Below are positions 41,138-51,004 of a DNA stretch of 64,000 bases, piece after piece. Origin of the DNA: Paenibacillus algorifonticola (lineage in GTDB: Bacteria; Bacillota; Bacilli; Paenibacillales; Paenibacillaceae); NCBI RefSeq assembly GCF_000971975.1, contig NZ_LAQO01000011.1:62001-126000 (forward strand). Direction: 5' to 3'. How positions within the stretch are numbered: position 1 is the stretch's first letter; every line of letters begins with the position of its first letter. The notes under the pieces are model-generated. The model was not told the origin of the DNA. It ran no database searches and was given only the letters and a program-made list of their open reading frames with translations. The position numbers and the translations under genes were made by a program.

Positions 41138-42298
41138 TCAGGAGCTTAGATTGCGAATGCGCCTGAGCCGCAGCAGGCCGGAGCCTTGGGCAGTGGGCAA
41201 ATAACCTTTTAAAGGTACGGCCCATTTGCGGAAAACAGTCGTTACACGGGCGGAGCTCAGCTTCGGCCTTACGGAGAGCAATAAAGCAGCACCGCCAGCC
41301 ACATGGGGAGAGGACATGCTCGTTCCTGACATGATGGCATATTTGCCGTTTAGCCATGTAGAGACGATGTCTGTTCCTGGTGCGGCAACATCAATGCCCA
41401 TACCCCGATTGCTGTAATCGGCTATCTGGTTGAGTCGATTGGTAGCGGCGACTGCGATCGTTTCCGGAAAGGAAGCTGGCTCGTCGATCGTCGTCGTATT
41501 TGGCCCCTCGTTGCCGGCTGAGGCTGTAATGACGATTCCCTGCTTTGCCGCACGCTTGATCGCCTGGCGCAGCAAATCGCTATGCTGGCCGCTGACGATG
41601 CCAAAGCTCATATTAATGACGTTCATTTTGTTGCGAATGCACCATTCGATGGCATCTACGATGTCTGACACGTAGCCTGAACCGTAACGGTCCAAGGCCT
41701 TCACGGCATACAGCTTTACATTAGGAGCTACGCCATATAGTCCTTTTAAGCCTCTGCCTGCGGCGATGCCCGCAACATGCGTACCATGACCATTATCATC
41801 GTAATAGCTTATGCCCCCCATCGTATTGACTCCGCCTGCTATACGCAGATCGGGATGCTTGGCAATGCCTGTATCAATAATGGCAAGCTTGACAGGATAG
41901 CCAAGTGTGCGCTTCCAGGCAAGCGGTGCCTGTACTCGTTTCATATTCCAAGGTACCTTATTAGCGTCCACGGTTGTTTTTATAATGGGAAGATTCGGTC
42001 TGATTGTACGGGCTGTCATACGGGGAGTGGCATCATGCTTGCGGATTCTAACATCCCGCTCCATCAGCTTGACCTCAGGATGACGGATAATATTTTTCCA
42101 CGAGCTGCGCCGGTCAAGCAGAAAGCCGATCATTTTGCAGCCGGACATCGTCTTGAATGGCTGAATGCCACGCGATTCGAGCAAGCGCAAGCAGCGTTTA
42201 TAGGAGCTGTGCGTAGTAAAGCTAATGAGCTGTCGTTCTGTATGTTTAGAAGGTTTATAGGCAGAACAGGAAGCGATCAAATTATCCAATCGAGGCAT
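41138..42298 (-). CDS. Subtilisin-like serine protease (S8), no secretion signal
   Basis: 386 aa from ATG 42298 (GGAGGAG six bases ahead). Catalytic triad: AIIDTGIAKHPDL (Asp), DNGHGTHVAGIAAG (His) and GTSMSSPHVAGG (Ser); oxyanion Asn in SAGNEGP. An N-terminal propeptide-like region (about 25-120) includes VKLMERDVRIR before PWNMKRVQAPLAW. There is no N-terminal hydrophobic stretch, so it probably stays inside the cell, or leaves by another route. It is transcribed away from ald. Similar unsecreted subtilases occur in Paenibacillus; the target is unknown. Confidence 0.9.
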   Translation of the reverse strand: MPRLDNLIASCSAYKPSKHTERQLISFTTHSSYKRCLRLLESRGIQPFKTMSGCKMIGFLLDRRSSWKNIIRHPEVKLMERDVRIRKHDATPRMTARTIRPNLPIIKTTVDANKVPWNMKRVQAPLAWKRTLGYPVKLAIIDTGIAKHPDLRIAGGVNTMGGISYYDDNGHGTHVAGIAAGRGLKGLYGVAPNVKLYAVKALDRYGSGYVSDIVDAIEWCIRNKMNVINMSFGIVSGQHSDLLRQAIKRAAKQGIVITASAGNEGPNTTTIDEPASFPETIAVAATNRLNQIADYSNRGMGIDVAAPGTDIVSTWLNGKYAIMSGTSMSSPHVAGGAALLLSVRPKLSSARVTTVFRKWAVPLKGYLPTAQGSGLLRLRRIRNLSS

Positions 42299-42490
42299 AA
42301 GGGGCTCCTCCTCCATGTAATAGGCAGACATGAGACTACTTGTGTAGTGTATGGAGGAGTGGCAGATGTGGACTGGGTATTCGTCCTCATGTACATATTT
42401 TTTGCAGCAGTTGGAAAATGTATCGCTTAGGACAAGTAGTTGACGTACAATATGGCTATATCCCCATTATTTTCTTTAGGAGGTTTTTTC

Positions 42491-43606
42491 ATGATCATTG
42501 GCGTTCCCAAGGAAATAAAAACGAGTGAATACCGGGTGGCATTGACGCCAGCAGGCGTCACAATGCTTAAAGCGGCGGGACATCAAGTGCTTGTACAGAC
42601 AGGAGCAGGTGATGGCAGCGGCTTTCAGGATGGCGACTATACAAGCGAAGGTGCCGTAATTGTAGACTCGGCTGCTGGAATATGGGAACGCGCAGAAATG
42701 ATTATGAAAGTAAAGGAGCCTCTCCCAGAGGAATATCGCTATTTCCGCAAAGGACAGCTTTTGTTCACGTATTTGCACCTTGCGGCTGCGCCGGAGCTGG
42801 CGAAAGCGTTAATGGACAGCGAGGTAACCGCTATTGCTTATGAAACAATTCAGCTTCAGAATGGGAGCCTGCCGCTGCTGACGCCGATGAGCGAGGTTGC
42901 AGGGCGAATGGCGGTACAAGTTGGCGCTCAGTTTCTGGAGGCGTTTAACGGGGGACGAGGCGTCCTGCTGGGCGGTGTGCCTGGGGTCGCACCGGGCGAG
43001 GTCGTCATTATCGGGGGAGGCATCGTCGGAACGAATGCCGCCAAGGTTGCGCTAGGCATGGGAGCAACCGTCGTGCTGCTTGAGCGCAGCCTTGATCGAA
43101 TGCGTTACCTTGATGATGTATTCGGCGGCCGTATCCAGACCATAATGTCGAGCTCGTATCATATTGCTGAGGCGGTGGCAAAGGCGGATCTGCTCATTGG
43201 CGCCGTGCTTATTCCGGGGGCGAAAGCGCCGCATCTGGTGACGGAGGATATGGTCAAAACGATGAAGAAAGGCGCAGTCATCGTCGATGTCGCCGTAGAC
43301 CAAGGCGGCTCCATTGCGACGGTTGACCGAGCCACTACGCATAAGGACCCGATTTACGTCAAGCATGGCGTCATCCATTATGCGGTAGCGAACATCCCGG
43401 GTGCTGTACCGCGCACCTCGACCTTTGCGCTGACGAATGTCACCATGCCGTATGCGCTGCTGCTCGCAAATGACGGACTGGCGGCGATAAAGCTCAGCGA
43501 GCCTCTACAGAAAGGCGTCAATACGCATAGCGGCAAATTGACCTATGAGCAGGTTGCCACGGCACTAAACCTGCCATTTACACCGATTCAAACGCTGCTG
43601 GCGTGA
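42491..43606 (+). CDS. ald: Alanine dehydrogenase
   Basis: 371 aa from ATG 42491 (TAGGAGG upstream). It deaminates L-alanine to pyruvate with NAD. N-terminus [23 protein letters not shown] with the substrate Arg and Lys; [15 protein letters not shown] (catalytic Lys/His region); NAD loop [20 protein letters not shown] (about 170-190); C-terminal [20 protein letters not shown]. Typical length. In B. subtilis, Ald helps fuel sporulation from alanine. Confidence 0.96.
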   Translation: MIIGVPKEIKTSEYRVALTPAGVTMLKAAGHQVLVQTGAGDGSGFQDGDYTSEGAVIVDSAAGIWERAEMIMKVKEPLPEEYRYFRKGQLLFTYLHLAAAPELAKALMDSEVTAIAYETIQLQNGSLPLLTPMSEVAGRMAVQVGAQFLEAFNGGRGVLLGGVPGVAPGEVVIIGGGIVGTNAAKVALGMGATVVLLERSLDRMRYLDDVFGGRIQTIMSSSYHIAEAVAKADLLIGAVLIPGAKAPHLVTEDMVKTMKKGAVIVDVAVDQGGSIATVDRATTHKDPIYVKHGVIHYAVANIPGAVPRTSTFALTNVTMPYALLLANDGLAAIKLSEPLQKGVNTHSGKLTYEQVATALNLPFTPIQTLLA

Positions 43607-43764
43607 GCATATGGTGGTTAAGGCGAAAGCTGCTTTTGAATTGGCGTGAACCGTCGCAGGTCGAAACACACAACACGCTCTTCCGCATATAAGCCTCTCT
43701 CTCATCATATGGTAAAGTGGGCAGGACAAACCTGCCTTCATGTATAGAGAGGGGCGAGAGGCAA

Positions 43765-43998
43765 ATGGTATTGTCTGCACGCAAATGGTTCAGCCGTTTC
43801 GTATTTATGCTGCTGTTCATCGGCTTGTTCGTAGTTGCCACTGGCGGCTATGATTGGCTTGTTGATGTCGTGTCGCCAAGCAATCCTTATGAAGTTCCGC
43901 AAGGTGAGGCCGTAAAGGTCATTTGGCATAGTACATATGAGTGGGATAATGGTAATATAGCGGATAGGCTCCGATTTTTCTATTGGTACGGCGAATAG
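43765..43998 (+). CDS. yqzK: Small DUF4227 membrane protein (YqzK type)
   Basis: 77 aa, ATG 43765 with GAGAGGGGCGAGAGG upstream. One membrane helix (residues about 11-26), then YDWLVDVVSPSNPYEVPQGEAVKV. B. subtilis yqzK lies between fur and xerD (ripX), the same place as here. Function unknown. Confidence 0.85.
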   Translation: MVLSARKWFSRFVFMLLFIGLFVVATGGYDWLVDVVSPSNPYEVPQGEAVKVIWHSTYEWDNGNIADRLRFFYWYGE

Positions 43999-44104
43999 CG
44001 GGGCGGTTAAAAAGCTCGCCAAGCAGGATTTATGATCCTTGGTGTGGAAATACCGAAGTACGCGTTATCGGCGTGCAAAGGCTGGAAGCATGAAAGGAAA
44101 CAAG

Positions 44105-44995
44105 ATGAAATCTTTGGTGAACTCTTTTATTCGTTTTTTAAGCGTGGAACGCTCCTTGTCGAAAAATACACTGGAGTCGTACGGGCGGGATTTGCTCAAT
44201 CTAATGGATTATATGGAAAGCCAGGGAATCGAGGAAGCAGCGGCCATTCAAAAGCATCATTTGGCACATTATTTGCTGCAATTGAAGGAAGATGGGCGCA
44301 AGCCGTCTACTTTATCGCGGCATATCGTGTCGATACGCGCTTTTTTTCATTATTTGCTGCTTGAGGGTTTCATAGATCGCGATCCCTCCATCTATATTGA
44401 ATCACCGAAGCAGGAAACCAAGCCGCCGCAGATTTTATCGATGGAGCATACGAGTCTGCTGCTGGATACGCCGCAAAGCGTAACGACAGCAGGAAAGCGG
44501 GACAAGGCGATGCTGGAGCTGCTGTATGCGACAGGCATGCGCGTTTCGGAGCTCATTTCACTGGATGTGCCCAGCGTCAACCGGCAGCTCGGCTTTATCC
44601 AGTGTGTAGGCAGCAACCGGAAGGAGCGGATTGTTCCATTTGGGAGAAAAGCTGCGGAAGCACTGAATGATTATTTGGAGCATGGGCGAGTAGGGCTGCT
44701 GCGGCAGAGCAAGCAGGAGGACGCGCTGTTTTTAAATCATCTGGGAACGCGTATGACGCGGCAGGGCTTCTGGAAGACAGTCAAGAAGTATGCGAAAGAG
44801 GCTGGCATTGAAGCAGATATTACGCCGCATACGCTGCGCCATTCATTCGCTGCCCATTTACTCGAAAACGGCGCTGATGTGCGTACCGTTCAAGCGCTGC
44901 TTGGCCACGCTGACGTTGCCACAACCCAGAAATATTCCAAGCTAACAAAGGTGAAAATGAAAGACGTATACAACAGCGCGCATCCACGCGCTTGA
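44105..44995 (+). CDS. xerD: Site-specific tyrosine recombinase XerD
   Basis: 296 aa from ATG 44105 (AAAGG seven bases upstream). It resolves chromosome dimers at dif with a partner recombinase. N-terminal SAM-like domain (LVNSFIRFLSVERSLSKNTL). Catalytic residues: Arg-146 (GMRVSEL), Lys-173, His-242 and Arg-245 (HTLRHSFAAHLL), His-268 (LLGHAD) and Tyr-277 (TQKYSKL). Length and position (before deoB and punA) match XerD. An open extension to 44039 is unsupported. Confidence 0.95.
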   Translation: MKSLVNSFIRFLSVERSLSKNTLESYGRDLLNLMDYMESQGIEEAAAIQKHHLAHYLLQLKEDGRKPSTLSRHIVSIRAFFHYLLLEGFIDRDPSIYIESPKQETKPPQILSMEHTSLLLDTPQSVTTAGKRDKAMLELLYATGMRVSELISLDVPSVNRQLGFIQCVGSNRKERIVPFGRKAAEALNDYLEHGRVGLLRQSKQEDALFLNHLGTRMTRQGFWKTVKKYAKEAGIEADITPHTLRHSFAAHLLENGADVRTVQALLGHADVATTQKYSKLTKVKMKDVYNSAHPRA

Positions 44996-45129
44996 AAGAT
45001 AGCGAAGTCGGCGGATGCTTAGACTTGGTCAGGTAGCGCGGATGCGCACCGAATTTTGGTGGAAAGTCAAACCTTTCACATAAGCACATTGTTTTTCACC
45101 AGATCTAACACTAGAAAGGTTGGGACTAC

Positions 45130-46314
45130 ATGAGTAAATTTGATCGTATTGCCGTTATTGTGCTCGACAGCGTTGGAATTGGCGAACAGCCGGATGCGGA
45201 GGCGTTCGGTGACCTTGGGTCGCACACGCTTGGGCATATTGTAGAAAGAGTACAGGGGACAAGCCTGCCGAATTTGCGCCAGCTTGGTCTTGACCGAATT
45301 GCGCCACTCGGCGATTGGAAGCCAGCAGATGGCCCGCCCAGCGCATACTATGGAAAAATGCAGGAGGTATCGGTTGGCAAGGATACGATGACCGGGCATT
45401 GGGAGCTGATGGGGCTGAAGCTGACGGTTCCATTTCAGACATTTCCGGACGGCTTCCCAGATGAGCTGATCACTTTATTTGAGGAGCGCACAGGACGCAA
45501 GGTAATCGGAAACAAGCCGGCAAGCGGTACGGAAATTTTGGATGAGCTGGGCGCTGAGCAAATGGAGACGGGAGCATGGATCGTCTACACTTCTGCTGAC
45601 AGCGTTTTTCAAATTGCAGCGCATGAAGGCATCATCCCGCTCGATGAGCTGTACCGCGCGTGCGAAATTGCGCGCGAGCTGACGATGGATGAGCGTTATA
45701 CGGTAGGCCGGGTCATTGCCAGGCCGTATGAAGGGAAGCCAGGCGCGTTCAAGCGTACGCCTAACCGCCATGATTACGCCGTCAAGCCGCCGGAGCCTAC
45801 GGTGCTTAATGCGCTTCAGGATGGAGGACTCGACACGATTTCCATCGGTAAAATCAATGATATTTTTGATGGGGAGGGCATTAATGCCTCTACGCCGACG
45901 AAGAGCAATGCTGATGGCATCGCCCGTACGATTGCTGCTTTGAAGGAGCCCTTCAAGGGGCTGCTGTTTACGAACCTCGTTGATTTCGATTCCTTGTATG
46001 GGCATCGCAGAGATCCAGAAGGCTACGCTGCCGCACTAGAAGAGTTTGACCGCGCTTTGCCTGAGCTTACGCAAACAATTGGATCGCGCGATTTGCTAGT
46101 CATTACTGCAGATCACGGCAATGATCCCGTTCATCCGGGAACGGATCACACGCGGGAGTACGTACCGCTGCTGCTATACAGCCCGGCATTCAAGCAGCCT
46201 GGGCAGCTCGCAACACGAGCAACCTTCTCCGATCTAGGAGCAACGATTGCTGACAACTTTAACGTACAGGCTCCGCCGAACGGTACAAGCTTTCTCGATT
46301 TGCTTGAAGCTTAA
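45130..46314 (+). CDS. deoB: Phosphopentomutase
   Basis: 394 aa, ATG after AGAAAGGTTGGG. It converts ribose 1-phosphate and ribose 5-phosphate. Metal-binding start [22 protein letters not shown]; phosphorylated Thr region [11 protein letters not shown]-terminal metal site [24 protein letters not shown]. Typical length. punA follows, forming a nucleoside salvage pair. Confidence 0.96.
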   Translation: MSKFDRIAVIVLDSVGIGEQPDAEAFGDLGSHTLGHIVERVQGTSLPNLRQLGLDRIAPLGDWKPADGPPSAYYGKMQEVSVGKDTMTGHWELMGLKLTVPFQTFPDGFPDELITLFEERTGRKVIGNKPASGTEILDELGAEQMETGAWIVYTSADSVFQIAAHEGIIPLDELYRACEIARELTMDERYTVGRVIARPYEGKPGAFKRTPNRHDYAVKPPEPTVLNALQDGGLDTISIGKINDIFDGEGINASTPTKSNADGIARTIAALKEPFKGLLFTNLVDFDSLYGHRRDPEGYAAALEEFDRALPELTQTIGSRDLLVITADHGNDPVHPGTDHTREYVPLLLYSPAFKQPGQLATRATFSDLGATIADNFNVQAPPNGTSFLDLLEA

Positions 46315-46354
46315 TCAAACTAACTAAACGACTAACGTCTTGGAGGATATCACT

Positions 46355-47179
46355 ATGAACGTAATTACAGCAGCACAAATTAAAGAAGCGGCATCTTACA
46401 TTGCCGGTCGTACAGACTTGAAGCCAGAGGTTGGCCTTATTATGGGCTCCGGTCTTGGTGTTCTAGGCGATCATTTGGAAAATCCAGTGACGATTGCGTA
46501 CCACGATATTCCGCATTTCCCAGTGTCCACAGTGGAAGGCCATGCAGGAGAGCTGCTTATTGGCACCCTGTCAGGCCGGCCAGTACTATTGATGCGGGGA
46601 CGCTTCCATATGTATGAAGGCTACGGGCCTGAGCTGACGGCATTTCCAGTGCGCGTAATGAAGGCGCTTGGCGTATCGACGCTGCTTGTGACTAATGCAG
46701 CTGGCGGCGTAAACCTTGCTTTTGAATCCGGCAATCTGATGCTGATTTCTGACCACCTGAACATGACAGGCAAAAACCCGCTTATTGGCCCTAATGATAA
46801 CGAGCTGGGCGTTCGTTTCCCTGATATGTCGGAAGCTTACAGCAAGCGTCTGCGCGGCATTGCCCGTGAACTTGCGGCAAGTCAAGGTCTTGCGCTAGCT
46901 GAAGGGGTATACGCAGGACTTCTCGGACCGACGTATGAAACGCCTGCGGAAATACGCATGCTGCGCGTTTTGGGGGCAGATGCTGTCGGAATGTCGACCG
47001 TTGCGGAAGTCATTACCGCAAGACATGCGGGAATTGAAGTTCTTGGCATTTCTTGTATTACGAATATGGCGGCGGGAATTCTGGATCAACCGCTTAACCA
47101 CGAAGAGGTTATGGACACGGCAGAGCGCGTGAAATCTCAATTTTTAGACCTCGTAAAAGGTTTGGTTCCGCTCATTTAA
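46355..47179 (+). CDS. punA: Purine nucleoside phosphorylase
   Basis: 274 aa from ATG 46355 (TTGGAGGATATC upstream; a TTG fifteen bases earlier overlaps that site). It splits guanosine and inosine with phosphate. Motifs: LIMGSGLGVLGD (phosphate loop), RGRFHMYEGYG, TNAAGGVNLAFESGNLM and EIRMLRVLGADAVGMSTVAEVI; C-terminal SCITNMAAGI. Its product ribose 1-phosphate is the substrate of DeoB. Confidence 0.95.
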   Translation: MNVITAAQIKEAASYIAGRTDLKPEVGLIMGSGLGVLGDHLENPVTIAYHDIPHFPVSTVEGHAGELLIGTLSGRPVLLMRGRFHMYEGYGPELTAFPVRVMKALGVSTLLVTNAAGGVNLAFESGNLMLISDHLNMTGKNPLIGPNDNELGVRFPDMSEAYSKRLRGIARELAASQGLALAEGVYAGLLGPTYETPAEIRMLRVLGADAVGMSTVAEVITARHAGIEVLGISCITNMAAGILDQPLNHEEVMDTAERVKSQFLDLVKGLVPLI

Positions 47180-47344
47180 AGAACAGTTTATCGTTAAAGT
47201 AGATTAAAAAGGCAAAATATTAGTGTTATTTTGTCCGCAAACTTGTAACACAATTGTAATATTTGGCTCGACTCATTGTGACAGTATTTTAAAACGCCGT
47301 CGTCGTATAATGTCCGTAATTATAGAAAAATGGAGTGGAGTGAA

Positions 47345-47515
47345 ATGGACAAGCAATTGCTCTTGGAGATGGAGAAGTTGCGCGATAAAATGGTTGAAAC
47401 GGCGCTCATCAAGCAAACTTTTCTGAACCGGGAGGTACTGCGGCTAAGTCAATCGCTGGATGTTTTAATCGTGCGTGCGCAGGAAGAACGAAGGACCGTT
47501 TCCAGCCATAAATAA
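47345..47515 (+). CDS. Spo0E-like aspartyl-phosphate phosphatase
   Basis: 56 aa, ATG behind GGAGTGGAGTGAA. Two helices; the Spo0E signature SQxLDxLI reads SQSLDVLI at about 38-45. Spo0E-family proteins remove phosphate from Spo0A-P and so hold back sporulation. It stands alone between punA and dacF. TTGTAA-rich DNA precedes it, with no firm promoter. Small size and the exact signature make the call fairly safe. Confidence 0.85.
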   Translation: MDKQLLLEMEKLRDKMVETALIKQTFLNREVLRLSQSLDVLIVRAQEERRTVSSHK

Positions 47516-47637
47516 ACAGAGCAAGTGGCAAGAAACGCATGATGAGAACTGCCTTATGAAGATTAGCGAGGGCGACTGTCGTAACAAAAAGGGGCAATTA
47601 TATTTAAAAGGCAAGTGATGACGTAGAAAAAAATCGA

Positions 47638-47688
47638 AAAACCGTTCTTGCGGAAGCGAAAGCTTCTGCGGGGGCGGTTTTTTTTGTG
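47638..47688 (+). terminator. Terminator after the Spo0E-like gene
   Basis: AAAACCG and CGGTTTT flank an inner GCGGAAGC-GAAA-GCTTCTGC stem; eight T follow. Confidence 0.85.
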
Positions 47689-47741
47689 AATATAAGCATT
47701 TTGGAATAATTTACATAAAAACAGGCGACACTGTGGAAGAC

Positions 47742-47848
47742 AAGCGTAAACGGCTGAAGCCGTCCTTTGGCGGCAAAGCTTCCGTTTCGTAGGTGAAATA
47801 TAAGCCCATTTATAAGTGTGAAACTTATAAATTCTTATATTTAAATAT
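47742..47848 (+). repeat. Dispersed intergenic repeat, copy 3 (forward)
   Basis: AAGCGTAAACGGCTGAAGCC, GTCCTTTGGCGGCAAAGC, TTTCGTAGGTGAAATATAAG, GTGTGAAACTTATAAATTCT. The ACGGCT-GA-AGCCGT hairpin is perfect. It lies between a terminator and the dacF ribosome site (about 70 bases further). Confidence 0.85.
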
Positions 47849-47931
47849 AGCCGAATTGCGGCGACTTCCCGTGAACCGAAAATTTTTACGAAATCCGGGC
47901 CTGCCGCAGCTTCATAGGAGGGAATCTGTTC

Positions 47932-49146
47932 GTGAAAAAACTACGGAATAAACTGTGCTTATGCATCCTTGCGCTAGCCATCTCTTTGCCAACCGCTGTA
48001 TTCGCCGAAGAAGCAGCTGAGGCACCTTCGCTTCCATCGCTACCAGTTGAGGAACAGTCAAAAAGCGCGGAGCCTCATTTGGCGCCATCGGCCCTTTCTG
48101 CCATTCTTATGGACGCGGACAGTGGAACGATTATTTATGAGAAAAACAGCCATGATCAGCTGCCTCCGGCAAGCATCACTAAAATTATGACGATGCTGCT
48201 TATTATGGAAGCGCTGGCTGACGGCAAGCTCAAGCTGACCGACAAGGTGCAGACGAGCGAATATGCGTCTTCAATGGGTGGTTCGCAAATTTTTCTGGAG
48301 CCCGGAGAGGAAATGACCGTCGATGACATGATTAAAGGGATTGCGCTTGCTTCCGGCAACGATGCTTCTGTTGCGATGGCGGAGAAGCTGGGAGGCACCG
48401 AGGAGCAATTCGTGGCGATGATGAACGAGAAGGCGAAGCAGCTTGGGCTGAAGGAAACCCATTTTGCCAATTGCAACGGCCTGCCTTCAAAGGATCATTA
48501 TTCGTCGGCCCATGACATTGCGGTTATGTCGCGTGAGCTGCTCAAGCATACGGATATTACGAAGTATACCGGAATGTATCAGGATTATTTGCGCAAAACG
48601 TCAGAGAAGCCATTCTGGCTCGTCAACACGAATAAGCTTGTGCGGTTCTATAGCGGCGCAGACGGCCTGAAAACCGGATTTACGAATGAAGCTAAGTTTT
48701 GTCTGTCCGCAACGGCAAGACGGGATGGGCTTCGCGTCATTGCGGTCGTGATGGGCGAGCCGAATACGAAGACGCGCAACACGGAAGTATCGCAAATGTT
48801 TGATTATGCGTTTGCCCAATATATGACGCATCCGATTTTTAAAGAAGGCGATGCAATGGGCAAGGTGCATGTGGAGAAGGGCGTGGTGTCCGAGCTCGAG
48901 CTGGTCGCTCCCCATGCCTACAGCGTACTGCTCAAAAAAGGGGCAAACACGAACGATATTCGCTATGAGCTGAAAATCGACGGCTCGCTTAAAGCGCCTA
49001 TTGCGATTGGTGCGCCGATCGGCAAGCTGCTCGTGTATCAGGGAGACAAGCTGCTGAAGGAATTCCCGGTTGATGCGCCGCAGACGATTGAACGGGCTGG
49101 CTGGTGGAAAATGCTGAAGCGCTCGTTTGGCGGATTGTTCGCCTAA
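47932..49146 (+). CDS. dacF: D-alanyl-D-alanine carboxypeptidase DacF
   Basis: 404 aa, GTG after TAGGAGGGAATC. Signal peptide residues 1-25 (LCLCILALAISLPTAVFA). S11 motifs: SxxK in PASITKIMTMLL (about 78-84), SGN in LASGNDASVAMAE, KTG in DGLKTGFTNEA. The C-terminal beta domain ends in a short amphipathic helix that can bind the membrane (WWKMLKRSFGGLFA). It trims stem peptides of spore cortex peptidoglycan. In Bacillus, dacF stands just before spoIIAA, and does so here. Confidence 0.94.
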   Translation: MKKLRNKLCLCILALAISLPTAVFAEEAAEAPSLPSLPVEEQSKSAEPHLAPSALSAILMDADSGTIIYEKNSHDQLPPASITKIMTMLLIMEALADGKLKLTDKVQTSEYASSMGGSQIFLEPGEEMTVDDMIKGIALASGNDASVAMAEKLGGTEEQFVAMMNEKAKQLGLKETHFANCNGLPSKDHYSSAHDIAVMSRELLKHTDITKYTGMYQDYLRKTSEKPFWLVNTNKLVRFYSGADGLKTGFTNEAKFCLSATARRDGLRVIAVVMGEPNTKTRNTEVSQMFDYAFAQYMTHPIFKEGDAMGKVHVEKGVVSELELVAPHAYSVLLKKGANTNDIRYELKIDGSLKAPIAIGAPIGKLLVYQGDKLLKEFPVDAPQTIERAGWWKMLKRSFGGLFA

Positions 49147-49232
49147 ACCGGATTAGCACAGCAATGTTTTGCCGGAAAATAGCGAGCTTAAGCTGCATAT
49201 TTTGTCACCTCTTAGGGCTCTGCTTCTAGTTT

Positions 49233-49271
49233 TGTCGCCGTGCAGGAAACGTATGCCCCGCTGGAGAAATG
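49233..49271 (+). promoter_or_regulatory. Likely sigma-H promoter of the spoIIA operon
   Basis: GCAGGAAAC (49242) resembles the sigma-H -35, and GGAGAAATG (49263), 12 bases on, resembles the -10. TGTCGCC at 49233 is a weak 0A box. Known B. subtilis spoIIA control (sigma-H plus Spo0A) guides the call. Confidence 0.5.
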
Positions 49272-49316
49272 CTAGTTCTATCCAAATGCACAGCTTAAAG
49301 GAGATGAACAGCAATT

Positions 49317-49670
49317 ATGAATTTGCAAGCTGAATTGGAGCATTATCGCAATGTGCTTATTGTACGTCTGCGGGGAGAGCTGGATCACCATACAGCCGAT
49401 GTCGTCAAGGTCAAGATGGAGGATGCGATTTTACGCGGAAGCAGCGACCACATCATTCTCAGCTTGAAGGATTTGCAATTCATGGACAGCTCGGGGCTTG
49501 GCGTCATTCTGGGCAGGTATAAGCAGGTGAAGGCAAGAGGCGGAAAAATGGTTGTATGCGACGTTAGTCCAAGCGTTCACCGGCTTTTTGAAATGTCGGG
49601 CTTATTTAAAATTTTGGAGATTCATGATAATGAACGGATGGCGATTTCAAGTCTGGAGGTGGTATCGTGA
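49317..49670 (+). CDS. spoIIAA: Anti-sigma F factor antagonist SpoIIAA
   Basis: 117 aa, ATG after AAAGGAGATGAACAGCAATT. STAS fold; the phosphorylated Ser-58 lies in [14 protein letters not shown]. In its unphosphorylated form it binds SpoIIAB and frees sigma-F in the forespore. The end overlaps the spoIIAB GTG by four bases. Confidence 0.97.
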   Translation: MNLQAELEHYRNVLIVRLRGELDHHTADVVKVKMEDAILRGSSDHIILSLKDLQFMDSSGLGVILGRYKQVKARGGKMVVCDVSPSVHRLFEMSGLFKILEIHDNERMAISSLEVVS

Positions 49671-50113
49671 ACGGACGCAATGAAATGACGTTAACCTTCA
49701 GCGCCCGCTCAGAGAACGAGGCTTTTGCCCGCGTAGCGGTGTCAGCCTTCGTCTCCCAGCTCGATCCGACGCTTGGGGAGCTGAATGATTTAAAGACAGC
49801 AATCTCGGAAGCGGTAACCAATGCAATTATTCACGGCTATGACAGCGACACAGCCAGAAAAGTGACGATAGAGGGTTATATTGAAGGGGATGCGGTCTCC
49901 TTGACGGTTATTGACCATGGACGCGGTATTGAAGATTTGGACTTGGCTCGCCAGCCGCTTTACACTTCCAAGCCGGAGCTTGAGCGCTCGGGCATGGGCT
50001 TTACGATCATGGAAAATTTTATGGACCGATTCGAGGTTGTCAGCGAGCTTGGCGGCGGTACACGCGTCAGCATGCTGAAACGAATTGAATCGAAAAAAGC
50101 GCTATACAACTAG
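49667..50113 (+). CDS. spoIIAB: Anti-sigma F factor, serine kinase SpoIIAB
   Basis: 148 aa, GTG start (GGAGGTGGTATC upstream, inside spoIIAA). GHKL ATPase fold: [12 protein letters not shown] (N box), [10 protein letters not shown] (G1), [13 protein letters not shown] (G2). It binds sigma-F and phosphorylates SpoIIAA. Confidence 0.97.
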   Translation: MNGRNEMTLTFSARSENEAFARVAVSAFVSQLDPTLGELNDLKTAISEAVTNAIIHGYDSDTARKVTIEGYIEGDAVSLTVIDHGRGIEDLDLARQPLYTSKPELERSGMGFTIMENFMDRFEVVSELGGGTRVSMLKRIESKKALYN

Positions 50114-50132
50114 CGCATAGGGGTTGAACCTC

Positions 50133-50888
50133 ATGGATTCCGGGTTGAAACAAACGGCTCAGCCGTATTTGGATGATGCGGAAGTAAAGCGGCTTATTGC
50201 GTTAAGCCAGTCTGGCGACACGTTGGCAAGGGACACGCTTGTAGGATGCAATATTCGTTTGGTATGGTCAGTAGTGCAGCGTTTCATCAACCGGGGCTAT
50301 GAGCCTGACGATCTGTTTCAGATCGGCTGTATCGGCCTGCTTAAGTCGGTTGACAAATTCGACCTTTCCTATGATGTGAAATTTTCCACCTATGCCGTGC
50401 CGATGATTATCGGTGAAATCCAGCGATTTTTGCGCGATGACGGTACGCTTAAAGTTAGCCGCTCGCTCAAGGAAACGGCCAATAAGGTGCGCAAAATGAA
50501 AGACGAACTGTCCAAGGTGCTGGGACGGCTGCCAACTATTAGTGAAGTAGCGGAGCGGCTGGGCATTACGCCGGAGGATGTCGTATTTGCGCAGGAAGCG
50601 AATAAGCCGCCAACCTCGATTCATGAGACGGTATTTGAAAATGACGGCGATCCAATTACGCTGATGGACCAGATTGCCGATGATTCACAGGAGCGCTGGT
50701 TCGACAAGCTTGCGCTGACCGAGGCAATTGAAGGCCTTAGCGAGCGGGAGCGGCTCATCGTGTATTTGCGTTATTACCGGGACAAGACGCAGTCGGAAGT
50801 AGCGAGCCGCCTAGGCATTTCACAAGTGCAGGTGTCGCGTCTGGAGAAAAAAATATTGCAGTCCATCAAAGATCAAATCGCCTTATAA
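50133..50888 (+). CDS. sigF: RNA polymerase sigma-F factor
   Basis: 251 aa from ATG 50133; a TTG at 50124 is too close to AGGGG at 50117. Forespore-specific sigma factor. Region 2 has NIRLVWSVVQRF, DLFQIGCIGLLKSVDKFD and FSTYAVPMIIGEIQRFLRDDG; region 3 KVSRSLKETA; region 4 with LSERERLIVYLRY and SQVQVSRLEKKIL. Last gene of spoIIA; the terminator starts inside its final codons. Confidence 0.96.
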   Translation: MDSGLKQTAQPYLDDAEVKRLIALSQSGDTLARDTLVGCNIRLVWSVVQRFINRGYEPDDLFQIGCIGLLKSVDKFDLSYDVKFSTYAVPMIIGEIQRFLRDDGTLKVSRSLKETANKVRKMKDELSKVLGRLPTISEVAERLGITPEDVVFAQEANKPPTSIHETVFENDGDPITLMDQIADDSQERWFDKLALTEAIEGLSERERLIVYLRYYRDKTQSEVASRLGISQVQVSRLEKKILQSIKDQIAL

Positions 50889-50907
50889 GCGGTTTGATCT
50901 TTTTTTC
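50870..50907 (+). terminator. Terminator of the spoIIA operon
   Basis: AGATCAAATCGC pairs with GCGGTTTGATCT, followed by TTTTTTC. The first arm is part of the sigF coding end. Confidence 0.9.
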
Positions 50908-51004
50908 TTGTTTTTACCTGCTGCTCGGTGACTATCTGATTCCTGTTTTTCTCATACTAAAAGGGAAACGAGCCCAAGTACAACAGATAAAGGACTGATG
51001 ATGG

